21,604 nt of DNA. Source: Patescibacteria group bacterium UBA6899. Lineage in GTDB: Bacteria; Patescibacteriota; Minisyncoccia; Phycocordibacterales; UBA6899. How positions within the stretch are numbered: position 1 is the first letter of the stretch; the number at the start of each line of letters is the position of its first letter. The position numbers and the translations under genes were made by a program. This document shows positions 1 to 7,370 of this stretch, one piece after another. A model generated the notes under the pieces. It was not told where the DNA came from and made no database searches. It saw only the letters and a list, made by a program, of their open reading frames with translations. The stretch covers positions 8,778-30,381 of the forward strand of contig DKBN01000052.1 in NCBI GenBank assembly GCA_002451235.1. The letters run 5' to 3'.

Positions 1-1377
1 CCGGCCCGCCTCGCGGACAATTTCATCCGCAATATCGAGATCTTTGCGAGCATCTTCATCTACCCGGCATTCGTCGGATTCTTCTTCTTCCTCTTCTTGA
101 GCGCGATCGGCCATTCCTATCCCCTGACCCCACTTAATGTCACCCTGATGAATTACATCATGGTAGGCCTCCCGGGAACTCTGATCTCTTATTGGTCGTT
201 CTTGCCGTTCGGTGATGTCCCGAAACCGAGCGCACGGCCGTTCCTCTCGCGGGTCATTCCTTATACGCTCGTCTCCTCCCTACTCGGAGCGTGCGGAGCC
301 ATTGCCGCGTATCTTGTCAGTTCGGAAGCGATGCGCGCGTCTGGATCGAACACGATAGTGCTTCTCGCGATGTCCGCGTTCGGTTTTCTCTTTTTCGCGA
401 ACGCCCCGTGGATATTCCGTGGGTGGGTGGCAAAACGGGAGTTCGTCCATCTTGCCATCATGGCGATCGCGGACATTCTCATTCTCTATGGAGCATATCA
501 TTGGGAACGAGCCGGAAGCTTCTTCACCCTGAATCCAAACCTCCCTTCTGCGAGCGAATCCGTCGCGCTCACCGCGATCATCTCGCTTTATGCACTCGCA
601 CAGGGGTACGTCACGTATCGATATCGACGGCAAGAATGGTCAGCCCTGCCTCCCTCGGAACATCAGAGGTTCTTCTCGGTCGTCGTCCCAGCTCATAATG
701 AAGAGAAATATATCGGCGAAACGCTTCGTTGTCTTGCGGACCAGGAATATCCACAGGACCGCTATGAGGTCATTGTCGTCGAGAACGCATCAACGGACCG
801 GACGCTTGAGATCGCTGAGGGATTCCGTTCGCCAAACATCTTCGTTCATACCATCCCCGACAAGGGAGTATCGCGAGCGAAGAATTTCGCGATGGGGCGT
901 ATTTCTTCGCAATCCGAGTGGATCGTGTTCCTCGACGCCGACACGCACTTACTCCGCGATTTCCTCACTGACCTTGACCAGTTCCTTGATGCGCATCGCA
1001 ACGAGCAGCTCTCCATCGGAACATCCGCACTTCGTCCGATCGAGAACCAGAGTCTGAAGGCGCGTCTTTGGTTCCGTTTCTACGATTGGGGCCACGCGAC
1101 CCTCCATGTATCCTATGCGCTTCAGATCATGAATGCGAAGTTCCGCGACAATGTCAGGTTCGATGAGAAGAGGCGATATGCGGAGGATCTTGCCCTCATC
1201 AAGGACCTCAAGCGATACGGGAAATTCTTCTTCCTCCCCACGGAGAACGCGATGACCTCGACGCGACGATTCGAGCGGGTCGGGTGGCTCAAGCTCTTCC
1301 TCGTCTGGAACTGGGACGCGATCATCTCCGCGAAACTAGAAAAGAAAAAAAACGACGCTTACGATGTGATCCGCTGA
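1..1377 (+). CDS. P-type ATPase C-terminal membrane domain fused to family-2 glycosyltransferase (5' partial)
   Basis: The reading frame is open from base 1, so the gene starts outside the window; a TTG at 97 is internal, not a start. Window residues 1-~160 look like the C-terminal membrane bundle of a cation-transporting P-type ATPase (CtpE/E1-E2 style): an N-I-E-x-F-A-S segment, then the hydrophobic helix ending GLPGTLIS, then three or four more helices. A last helix lies near 185-205. From about residue 223 a GT-A fold family-2 glycosyltransferase begins: VVVPAHNEE nucleotide-binding start, the DAD metal motif at D312/D314, and an AED motif before the end. There is no stop, frameshift or plausible restart between the two parts. 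The ATPase catalytic domains (DKTGT) must lie upstream. The domain identification is sequence-based; the role of a joined pump and sugar transferase is unknown. It converges on the glycosylase gene. Confidence 0.82.
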   Translation, partial: PARLADNFIRNIEIFASIFIYPAFVGFFFFLFLSAIGHSYPLTPLNVTLMNYIMVGLPGTLISYWSFLPFGDVPKPSARPFLSRVIPYTLVSSLLGACGAIAAYLVSSEAMRASGSNTIVLLAMSAFGFLFFANAPWIFRGWVAKREFVHLAIMAIADILILYGAYHWERAGSFFTLNPNLPSASESVALTAIISLYALAQGYVTYRYRRQEWSALPPSEHQRFFSVVVPAHNEEKYIGETLRCLADQEYPQDRYEVIVVENASTDRTLEIAEGFRSPNIFVHTIPDKGVSRAKNFAMGRISSQSEWIVFLDADTHLLRDFLTDLDQFLDAHRNEQLSIGTSALRPIENQSLKARLWFRFYDWGHATLHVSYALQIMNAKFRDNVRFDEKRRYAEDLALIKDLKRYGKFFFLPTENAMTSTRRFERVGWLKLFLVWNWDAIISAKLEKKKNDAYDVIR

Positions 1378-1391
1378 ATTCAGCCGTTCTG

Positions 1392-1913
1392 TTACGGAAT
1401 AGGTACGAATCGCCAGCGTTTATTCGCCCAATATTTTCCCGCACAGGCAACGCCGACACGCGGTGCGCATTCGATAGCCCCTTCAGGGACGCGTTTCCCT
1501 CTATCCTCGATCCATAGACCAGGATCCTTATCCGATCGCTTGCCATTGAGCGCGCTGGTGACATGAAGCCACTTCGTAAGTTTCCCGGGACCATCAACCC
1601 CATCGGCGCCGCGGATAAGGATGGCCGCGGGATAGCCGCGCTCACGCGTCACGATATTGATCATATCGTGCATGCCATAGATGAGATAGACGTACCATAC
1701 GCCGGGAGGACCGAACATGACCTTGGTGCGCTCTGTCTTTCCTTTCGACGCATGCGATGCACGGTCACGGAACCAGTCATAGGCCTCGACTTCCGTGATC
1801 CTGTATGCTTCCTCTCTTCCACGGTAGCGGCGCACTAGATATTTCCCCAGCAATTCCTGTGCGACCTTGGTTGTTGACCGTGCGAAATATCGCAGGGAAA
1901 GCACTTGTCTCAT
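1392..1913 (-). CDS. DNA-3-methyladenine glycosylase (AAG/MPG family)
   Basis: 173 aa, a normal size for a bacterial AAG-family base-excision glycosylase that removes alkylated purines and hypoxanthine from DNA. The family signature is clear: ITEVEAY (E43 matches the catalytic Glu of human AAG, Y45 the intercalating-pocket Tyr), an ASH motif (H54), then MFGPPGVWYVYLIYGMHDMIN, whose YGM and Asn are the conserved pocket residues, and an ILIRG motif near the C-terminus. The ATG at 1911-1913 follows an extended -10 box by 6 nt, so the mRNA is probably leaderless. It is divergent from the methyltransferase at 1973 and convergent with the fusion gene ending at 1377. Confidence 0.93.
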   Translation of the reverse strand: MRQVLSLRYFARSTTKVAQELLGKYLVRRYRGREEAYRITEVEAYDWFRDRASHASKGKTERTKVMFGPPGVWYVYLIYGMHDMINIVTRERGYPAAILIRGADGVDGPGKLTKWLHVTSALNGKRSDKDPGLWIEDRGKRVPEGAIECAPRVGVACAGKYWANKRWRFVPIP

Positions 1914-1919
1914 TCGTGA

Positions 1920-1928
1920 ACTATAGCA
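1920..1928 (-). promoter_or_regulatory. Extended -10 promoter, leaderless, for the AAG gene
   Basis: On the minus strand TGC-TATAGT is followed by 6 nt and then the ATG at 1913. There is no Shine-Dalgarno sequence and no room for a leader. No good -35 box is visible. Confidence 0.55.
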
Positions 1929-1972
1929 GAAGCGAATGTGCTACAGTGAGCGGCAAGACTGCGTCTCGTGAT

Positions 1973-2473
1973 ATGATCCAGCTGTTGTACGTCTTGATAG
2001 TGATCGCATGTGTCCTCGTGGTACGCACCTTGCTCCGGGGCGCGATCTATGTGCCAACGAGCGATGCAGCGATCGCGCGCATGCTCCTTCTCGCAAAACC
2101 GCTCCCGGGCGAGAGAATGGTCGACCTCGGGGCGGGTGACGGGCGCATCGTGATCGCCTTCGCGAAAGCAGGAACAAATGCCGATGGCTACGAGCATGAT
2201 CCCCTCCTCGCATGGATCGCCCGGCGCAATATCGCCAAGGCTGATCTTCAGGAACGGGCGCATATCTATACAAAAGACCTTTGGGGAGCGGAATTAGGGG
2301 GATATGACATCATCATCGTGTTCGGCGCATCGCACATCATGGGACGCCTATCGAGAAAGCTGGCGCAAGAAGCAAAACCGCAAGCACGGATCCTCACCCA
2401 CCTCTTTCCTCTTCCAGGGTGGGAACCTGTCGCCCATGCGGACGGGGTCTATTTCTATGTGAAGTCTTCTTAG
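1973..2473 (+). CDS. Membrane-anchored class I SAM-dependent methyltransferase
   Basis: 166 aa from the ATG at 1973; the frame is open further upstream to 1805, but that extension lies antisense over the AAG gene, so 1973 is preferred. Residues ~2-20 form one hydrophobic helix (LLYVLIVIACVLVV). The motif I of Rossmann-fold methyltransferases follows (MVDLGAGDGR), then an acidic motif II (GYEHDPL) and a motif IV-like stretch (YDIIIVFG). Substrate is not predictable; proteins of this compact type with an N-terminal anchor are common in CPR genomes and are often left as generic methyltransferases. It stands alone on the plus strand. Confidence 0.82.
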   Translation: MIQLLYVLIVIACVLVVRTLLRGAIYVPTSDAAIARMLLLAKPLPGERMVDLGAGDGRIVIAFAKAGTNADGYEHDPLLAWIARRNIAKADLQERAHIYTKDLWGAELGGYDIIIVFGASHIMGRLSRKLAQEAKPQARILTHLFPLPGWEPVAHADGVYFYVKSS

Positions 2474-2568
2474 AAACGGCGGAAAACGCATTTTTCCCTC
2501 TGTAAATATTTCCGTGGGCGGTATAGAATGATAGGACAAGAGTATATTATCAACCTCATATTGCGCGT

Positions 2569-2793
2569 ATGTCAAAAGAATCGGTCGGTGGGAACATAGA
2601 ATCACAAGAAGAAATATTCGCTGGGGTGATTAAATCCATCTTTTTAGCTGACGACACGCGATACGAGGAATTTGAATTCGATGGGAAACGGTATCCTATC
2701 AACAGCGCTGCGGGACTCGCGTATGCCACTGCACGGGGACGGACGGAAAAGGCTCGCGAGGTTTTAGCGCAGCACGAAGCGACTTTGCAATAA
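2569..2793 (+). CDS. Small hypothetical protein, first gene of GH15 operon
   Basis: 74 aa, acidic, not recognised. It has no membrane segment or Cys motif; the C-terminal half looks helical (AAGLAYATARGRTEKAREVL). Support for it being real comes from context: its stop at 2793 is directly followed by the ATG of the next gene with no gap, and that gene overlaps the GH15-like gene by 4 nt. AT-rich TATATT at 2543-2548 or CATATT at 2557-2562 could be its -10 box. No clear ribosome binding site is seen. Confidence 0.6.
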   Translation: MSKESVGGNIESQEEIFAGVIKSIFLADDTRYEEFEFDGKRYPINSAAGLAYATARGRTEKAREVLAQHEATLQ

Positions 2794-3012
2794 ATGGCGA
2801 CACGAGAACAATATCAGAAGGAGAAGGCGCTCGCTAAATTGGTCGAGCTTTTTGAGGCGCAAGAACGCGTCGCGGCGCTCTATGCAGAGCTCGCCGCGAA
2901 TTACCCCGAGATGGTTGAGCTTATCGACCAGCACGATCCGTCTTTGGCAGCGCTTCGGGCGGAAGCAGAGAGACGCTGGAGAGAGTATCAAGCGAACCAG
3001 CGAGGGACATGA
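2794..3012 (+). CDS. Small helical hypothetical protein
   Basis: 72 aa, unrecognised. Nearly all of the sequence is charged and amphipathic, rich in Glu, Ala and Arg, suggesting a helical hairpin or coiled coil. Its ATG directly follows the TAA of the upstream gene, and its TGA overlaps the ATG of the GH15-like gene (ATGA at 3009-3012), which indicates translational coupling in one operon. Confidence 0.62.
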   Translation: MATREQYQKEKALAKLVELFEAQERVAALYAELAANYPEMVELIDQHDPSLAALRAEAERRWREYQANQRGT

Positions 3013-4073
3013 TCGAGATCGACTTCGCTCAAGAGATCGAGAAACATCTCGCGGAGGTTCGTGCGCTCCAGGCGCCGACCGGTCTCTTCACCGCTTCCGC
3101 AAAAGATGTCCCGACGGGATACAACAAAGCGTGGCTTCGCGATGCATATTTCATGTCGCTCTGTTTCGTCGCCATCAAGGAATGGGGGACGGTGAAGAAG
3201 CTTGCTCGGGCGCTCCTCGCGATCCTCATCAAGCACAGCCACAAGATCGAATGGGCGATCGAGAACAAACCTTTCGAGAGCTGGCAATATATCCACGCAC
3301 GCTACGATCCCGAGACCTTCGATGAATATTGGGAAGAGTGGGGCAACAAGCAGAACGATGCCGTATCGGAAGTACTTATTCTCTTTTGCGAGCTTGAGCT
3401 CGCTAGGCAAGGCGTGCTCGAGACCGAGGAAGAGAAGCAGATGGTGCAAAAGCTCATCGATTATCTCAACCGCATCGAATACTGGCATGATCCGGATTCC
3501 GGTATCTGGGAAGAATATCAGGAGGTCCATGCGTCTTCAGTGGGCGCTGCGGTCGCGGCGCTCCGCTTGGCAAAACAAGTCCCCTTCCTGCGCGTGCATG
3601 ACGGCATGCTCGAGCGCGGCGAAGAGACGCTTCGCAAGGTCTTGCCACGGGAATCCGAGAGCAAGTTCTGCGATCTTGCGCTCCTTACCCTTATTTATCC
3701 GTTCCGCGTCGTCACAAACGATGAGTGCGACCAGATACTCTCGAATGTGGAATATTTCCTCACCCGCGACATGGGCATCATCCGCTACAAGAATGATAAG
3801 TATTATAACAAGAACCGCGACGGATACAGCGAAGAGGCGGAATGGTGCATGGGGCTTTCCTGGCTCGCGATCATTTATGCGGAGATGGGAAACGTGGAAC
3901 AAGCGCGAAGGTACCTTGAGCGCGCGCATAGTACGATCACTCCCAAAGGAAAGATCCCTGAGCTCTACTATTCCCACACCAATCGACCGAATGAGAATGT
4001 TCCCTTGGGCTGGGCAGAGAGCATGTATGCGATCGCTCTCATGAAAGCGCGCGATGATACCGCACAGTCATAA
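3009..4073 (+). CDS. GH15-like glycoside hydrolase (glucoamylase / phosphorylase-kinase-alpha type)
   Basis: 354 aa, an (alpha/alpha)6-barrel protein of GH15 type acting on alpha-glucans. Seen motifs: WLRDAY at W42-R44-D45 (substrate-binding Arg-Asp of the family), a GNKQNDAVSE stretch, DPDSGIWEEY with E168 as likely general acid, and PLGWAES with E337 as likely general base. It is shorter than classical glucoamylases and lacks the N-terminal beta-sandwich domain and a signal peptide, so it is probably cytoplasmic. It is translationally coupled to two small genes and convergent with the ADP-glucose pyrophosphorylase gene, which fits a storage-glucan role. Whether it hydrolyses glycogen or another glucan cannot be decided here. 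Confidence 0.8.
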   Translation: MIEIDFAQEIEKHLAEVRALQAPTGLFTASAKDVPTGYNKAWLRDAYFMSLCFVAIKEWGTVKKLARALLAILIKHSHKIEWAIENKPFESWQYIHARYDPETFDEYWEEWGNKQNDAVSEVLILFCELELARQGVLETEEEKQMVQKLIDYLNRIEYWHDPDSGIWEEYQEVHASSVGAAVAALRLAKQVPFLRVHDGMLERGEETLRKVLPRESESKFCDLALLTLIYPFRVVTNDECDQILSNVEYFLTRDMGIIRYKNDKYYNKNRDGYSEEAEWCMGLSWLAIIYAEMGNVEQARRYLERAHSTITPKGKIPELYYSHTNRPNENVPLGWAESMYAIALMKARDDTAQS

Positions 4074-4079
4074 AAAGAA

Positions 4080-4112
4080 AAGAAACAGCCGCCTCGAAAG
4101 GCGGCCGGGAAA
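4080..4112 (-). terminator. Rho-independent terminator of the glgC-like gene, possibly bidirectional
   Basis: Perfect 6-bp GC stem (GCCGCC 4088-4093 / GGCGGC 4100-4105) with a 6-nt loop. On the minus strand it is followed by a T-rich tract (TGTTTCTTTTCTTTTT). It lies between the two convergent stops at 4073 and 4122. Confidence 0.8.
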
Positions 4113-4121
4113 AGAACTGCA

Positions 4122-5438
4122 TCAGCGTGCGAAATGCGCATCTTTCGTCACGACGCGGATCGGCGGATACCATGCGGCGGGATTGTGCCCCTCATCGATA
4201 TAGACGCCATTTCGCGCGTCCTCTTCGATGTCGAAGCCTATGCGAACTCCATTAGGGATCGCCACTCCTTCTTCGACGATAGCGAAGCGAAGTTTCGTGT
4301 ATGCCCCGATCTTTGCGCCATCGAAAATGATCGATTTTTCGATGTCTGCGCCGAATTCCGTGCGCACCGATCGGCCAAACACCGAATCAACGAAACGTAG
4401 GTGGGAATCGAAGATGCATCCGCCGGAGACGATCGTGTTCACAATTCTTTCAGAAAGGAGAACGCCATTGTGCTCCCTTTCCAACCGTGACAAATCCGGG
4501 GTAACAAACTTCGCCGGCGGAAGCATGTCCCACGCTGTCGGGATCGGCCATTCGTTGTTGTAGATGCTCAGACGAGGATTTACGGCGACGAGATCCATGA
4601 CTGTTTCATGAAATGGACCAATACGACCCACGTCACGCCAATAGACCTTCGACTCCCCCGGGATAACGTTCTTCCCGTAGTCGTAGCCGAAGATTGCGGC
4701 ACCCTCCGCGATTGTTTGTGGGATGATATCGCCCCCGAAATCGTGCTTCGATCCCGGATTCGCATGGTCAGCCTCTAGAACATAGAGGAGATACTCCTTG
4801 TCAAAGATGTAGATCCCCATCGACGAGAAACACTCCCCAGGTGAACCGGGCAACGATTTCGGCGATTTCGGCTTCTCCTCGAAGCCGATAATGCGCGAAG
4901 ACGTGTCGAGCTCCATGACACCGAAGTTTCCGGCTGCTTCCGCGATCGGCATGACCATGCCGCAAACCGTAAAGCATGACCGCCGTTCACGATGGAAATC
5001 GAGCATCTGCCGGAGATCGAGCTTGTAGATGTGGTCGGCAGCCAAGACGGCCACAGTGTCCGCAGGGTCGTCTCGGATGTGCTTGTGATTTTGATACACC
5101 GCGTTTGCCGTCCCTTCATACCATGACTCCCCGAGTTGCTGCTGCGCGGGGAAAATGTTCACCGCCTTCCCCCAGATCTTGCTGTTGAGGCCAAGATCAT
5201 TGAGGTGGTCAATGAGTCCCTGCTGTTGGTATTGCGTCAGGAGCATCGTCCGGTCAATGATCCTGCTGTTGAGCACGTTTGCGAGAGCAAAATCGACGAT
5301 CCTGTGTTTCCCTATGGGGAGCGCCGGCTTGCACCGAGTCTTCGTGAGAGCGTACAACCGTTGTCCCCTGCCTCCCGCCAATACGATGGCGAGCAGCTGC
5401 CTGAACCCCACTCTTGGAGATAACCTTCGTTCGGCCAT
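4122..5438 (-). CDS. glgC: ADP-glucose pyrophosphorylase (glucose-1-phosphate adenylyltransferase)
   Basis: 438 aa, the usual GlgC size. It makes ADP-glucose from ATP and glucose-1-phosphate for glycogen synthesis. The nucleotidyltransferase domain begins with LAGGRGQRLYALT, then KPALPIG, WYEGTANAVYQN, LAADHIYKLD, FEEKP, HDFGGDIIP and YWRDVG, all signature GlgC blocks. The C-terminal part is a left-handed beta-helix with hexapeptide-like repeats. I chose the ATG at 5438 rather than the longer frame to 5516 because AAAGGAGGG sits just upstream, one of the few strong Shine-Dalgarno sites in the window. It converges on the GH15-like gene, so glucan synthesis and breakdown are adjacent. The allosteric class is unknown. 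Confidence 0.93.
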   Translation of the reverse strand: MAERRLSPRVGFRQLLAIVLAGGRGQRLYALTKTRCKPALPIGKHRIVDFALANVLNSRIIDRTMLLTQYQQQGLIDHLNDLGLNSKIWGKAVNIFPAQQQLGESWYEGTANAVYQNHKHIRDDPADTVAVLAADHIYKLDLRQMLDFHRERRSCFTVCGMVMPIAEAAGNFGVMELDTSSRIIGFEEKPKSPKSLPGSPGECFSSMGIYIFDKEYLLYVLEADHANPGSKHDFGGDIIPQTIAEGAAIFGYDYGKNVIPGESKVYWRDVGRIGPFHETVMDLVAVNPRLSIYNNEWPIPTAWDMLPPAKFVTPDLSRLEREHNGVLLSERIVNTIVSGGCIFDSHLRFVDSVFGRSVRTEFGADIEKSIIFDGAKIGAYTKLRFAIVEEGVAIPNGVRIGFDIEEDARNGVYIDEGHNPAAWYPPIRVVTKDAHFAR

Positions 5439-5514
5439 TTGGCCCTCCTTTCGACCTTGTGCGCTAAAACGAAATGAACCGAAGTATGTTATACAAATAT
5501 TTCCTGAAAAAGTC

Positions 5515-5550
5515 AAACGACCCGGTTGTGTGACCGGGGCGTTCTTTTGA
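5515..5550 (-). terminator. Rho-independent terminator after the Cys-rich membrane protein gene
   Basis: Perfect 6-bp stem CCCGGT (5521-5526) / ACCGGG (5533-5538) with a 6-nt loop. On the minus strand an A-rich stretch precedes it and TCGTTTGACTTTTT follows, so it terminates the 5566-5997 transcript just before the glgC-like gene. A TTCTTTT run on the other side could also let it work on the plus strand. Confidence 0.65.
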
Positions 5551-5565
5551 GTTTGCCGCTCTCTT

Positions 5566-5997
5566 TTATTGCGCGGCCTTCACTGGGATCTGGTTTTGCG
5601 CCGGAGCACCCAACGGGAGCTGCTGCCCTTGTTCATCGTTGGAATTATCGAAGGAGTTAGGGTACCCCATCATGCGGTACATGAACTGAACGTTCCCACC
5701 GTGATATTCGCCATAATTCCCTGCGCGGTCTCCGTCGTTCCAATACATCATGCGGTAGTGAGGACCATACTGATATCTGTCGCCCCATTCTCCTCGTTCC
5801 CATCTCTCTCCCCTCCCAGCCGCGAAACCGATCAGAAATGTGATGATGATCACTGCGAACGCTCCGAGAATACGCACGAGGCAAAAATGTTTGAAACAAT
5901 AGCGGTGAACGTCAAAGCACGTATGTCCGCACTTGTGCTCGCATCCGCTATCGCAATACTCGCACGCCTCCGCCACCCCTTCTTTCTTCTCTTCCAT
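5566..5997 (-). CDS. Cys-rich single-pass membrane protein, unknown
   Basis: 143 aa. The first ~40 residues hold eight cysteines in close spacing (CEYC, C, C, C, then RYC and HFC) plus several His, suggesting a metal-binding or disulfide-rich knot. One strongly hydrophobic helix follows (about 42-60: LVRILGAFAVIIITFLIGFA). The rest is Gly/Tyr/Met/His/Trp-rich and ends in a Gln/Pro tail, so it looks disordered and would face the other side of the membrane. I do not recognise a family. A TATAAT at 6062-6067 on this strand gives a leader of about 60 nt; there is no obvious ribosome binding site at the chosen ATG. Confidence 0.65.
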   Translation of the reverse strand: MEEKKEGVAEACEYCDSGCEHKCGHTCFDVHRYCFKHFCLVRILGAFAVIIITFLIGFAAGRGERWERGEWGDRYQYGPHYRMMYWNDGDRAGNYGEYHGGNVQFMYRMMGYPNSFDNSNDEQGQQLPLGAPAQNQIPVKAAQ

Positions 5998-6061
5998 ATG
6001 GATGAATGATGAAAATAATATATTCCGACACCCGAACCTTCCGGCATCGTTTGCCGTTCAC

Positions 6062-6067
6062 ATTATA
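6062..6067 (-). promoter_or_regulatory. -10 box for the Cys-rich membrane protein gene
   Basis: A consensus TATAAT on the minus strand between MltG and the Cys-rich gene. No matching -35 hexamer is visible. It lies about 65 nt upstream of the ATG at 5997. Confidence 0.4.
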
Positions 6068-6099
6068 CTACAACCCAGAACGGTCGATATTTCCTTGTA

Positions 6100-7137
6100 T
6101 TATTTGAGGTATTTCTCGATATTCGCCTTATGTTCATCGTACGTGACCGAGCAGTGGATCTCTCCTGCATGGTCATGGAGATAATAGAGGCACTTCGTCT
6201 GAGCAGGATGCAGAACCGCAGCGATCGCCTCAATGCCGGGGTTCGAGATCGGACCAGGAGGCAGTCCACTATGCATATACGTATTATATGGAGAATCGAT
6301 CGCTTTATCGGAAGCAGTGATGGGAGGCCACCAGCCAGCCGCCTCGCTTCCCTTCGCATATTGAAGCGTCGCATCAACGTCAAGTCGCATGTTCGAAAGG
6401 AGCCGATTCCAGAAAATACCTGCGACAAGCGGCATATCTCCCGCTCCGGCCGCCTCACGCTCTACGATGGACGCGAGCTTCAATACTGTCGTCCATTTGA
6501 TGTTCTGTGCTGCCGCCTCCTTCGCGTAGGGAGCGAACGTCTCTTCGAATTTCGCACGTAGCCGCGTAGCGACATCTGCGGGCGTATCATCGATGGGAAT
6601 TAGATATGTGTCCGGAAAATAGACTCCTTCACTGTGGTCGGGATCAGGTGCGGTATCTTTCATGATCCATTCGTCTTGCGTTTCCTTGTTCCACCCGAGT
6701 GTTTTCGCGAGGATCTCGGCGATCTCCTCTTTGCGCAACCCCTCTGGAATGACCGCCCACTTGAGCGACGGTCCGCGCGCGAACACACGGGCGACCTGGA
6801 ACGCGTTCATCGACCCGGAAAGTTCGTACCCTCCGGGGTTGATCGATGTATGCATGACCGCGAGTGCGATGGAGGATCCTCGCTCGTTTTGGATCAACCC
6901 CTTTTCCTTCAAAGAGTGGATGATCGAAGCAGTATCGGTGGCATGGACCGAAGGTTGCACAACGAACGTTGTCAACTTGACTCCCGTGTGGGGTGCAGAG
7001 AAGTAATATGTATATACCGCCAAAAAGAGGATCAGTGGTATTCCGGCCGCAAGAAGTATGGCGATCGTGCGGGGTCTTGCTCGTCCGTTTTTGGGAACGA
7101 ATGGACTTTCGCTCGTTGGGATCTGTTGCTCATCCAT
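6100..7137 (-). CDS. mltG: Endolytic murein transglycosylase MltG (YceG-like)
   Basis: 345 aa from the ATG at 7137 (an upstream in-frame start at 7182 would overlap the preceding small gene). It has a short cytoplasmic N-terminus, one membrane helix (~28-46, TIAILLAAGIPLILFLAVY), then the YceG/MltG domain. The catalytic Glu is E226 in ASIVERE, matching the E. coli ASIVEKE motif; the SPYNTYMHSGLPPGPISNPG block and a C-terminal T-x-x-EH motif are family hallmarks. The enzyme cleaves nascent peptidoglycan strands at the membrane and limits glycan chain length. It is preceded by a 57-aa membrane protein gene ending 10 nt upstream and probably shares its transcript. Confidence 0.93.
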   Translation of the reverse strand: MDEQQIPTSESPFVPKNGRARPRTIAILLAAGIPLILFLAVYTYYFSAPHTGVKLTTFVVQPSVHATDTASIIHSLKEKGLIQNERGSSIALAVMHTSINPGGYELSGSMNAFQVARVFARGPSLKWAVIPEGLRKEEIAEILAKTLGWNKETQDEWIMKDTAPDPDHSEGVYFPDTYLIPIDDTPADVATRLRAKFEETFAPYAKEAAAQNIKWTTVLKLASIVEREAAGAGDMPLVAGIFWNRLLSNMRLDVDATLQYAKGSEAAGWWPPITASDKAIDSPYNTYMHSGLPPGPISNPGIEAIAAVLHPAQTKCLYYLHDHAGEIHCSVTYDEHKANIEKYLK

Positions 7138-7147
7138 ATACTGATGA

Positions 7148-7321
7148 TCACCCGTGGGGCGAAAGATACGCGAGCACGACAAGGAATATACCTATCAGAG
7201 CGATGATAATGACGCTGGCTCGCGGCCAAGTAATGCGCTCGTCGGCGGCCGGTTCTGGACGCGGTGCCAACCCTTCCCCGAGTTTCTGTTCGCTGCGTTC
7301 TATAGAGGATCCTTTATTCAT
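7148..7321 (-). CDS. Small single-pass membrane protein upstream of mltG
   Basis: 57 aa, starting at the ATG at 7321. Residues ~1-30 are polar and charged; the C-terminal half is one hydrophobic helix (ASVIIIALIGIFLVVLAYL) followed by only SPHG. The stop is 10 nt before the mltG start, and 49 nt separate it from the P-type ATPase stop, so the three genes could form one operon. A purine run GGGAGGG lies very close to the ATG. The frame is open much further upstream, but that part is antisense-like shadow of the ATPase gene. Family not recognised. Confidence 0.55.
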   Translation of the reverse strand: MNKGSSIERSEQKLGEGLAPRPEPAADERITWPRASVIIIALIGIFLVVLAYLSPHG

Positions 7322-7370
7322 ACCCTCCCATCGTACCCCTCCGCCAGCAGGGTGCAAGAACACGCTTCCA

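Noticed and set aside
97..1377. A glycosyltransferase gene starting at TTG 97.
   Set aside because: The frame is open to base 1 and the preceding residues continue the ATPase membrane domain, so 97 is internal.
1805..1972. Upstream extension of the methyltransferase.
   Set aside because: It is antisense to the AAG gene and its residues do not look like the start of a methyltransferase; the ATG at 1973 directly precedes the membrane helix.
2474..2500. Terminator after the methyltransferase (GCG-GAAAA-CGC then ATTTTT).
   Set aside because: The stem is only 3 bp, too weak to call.
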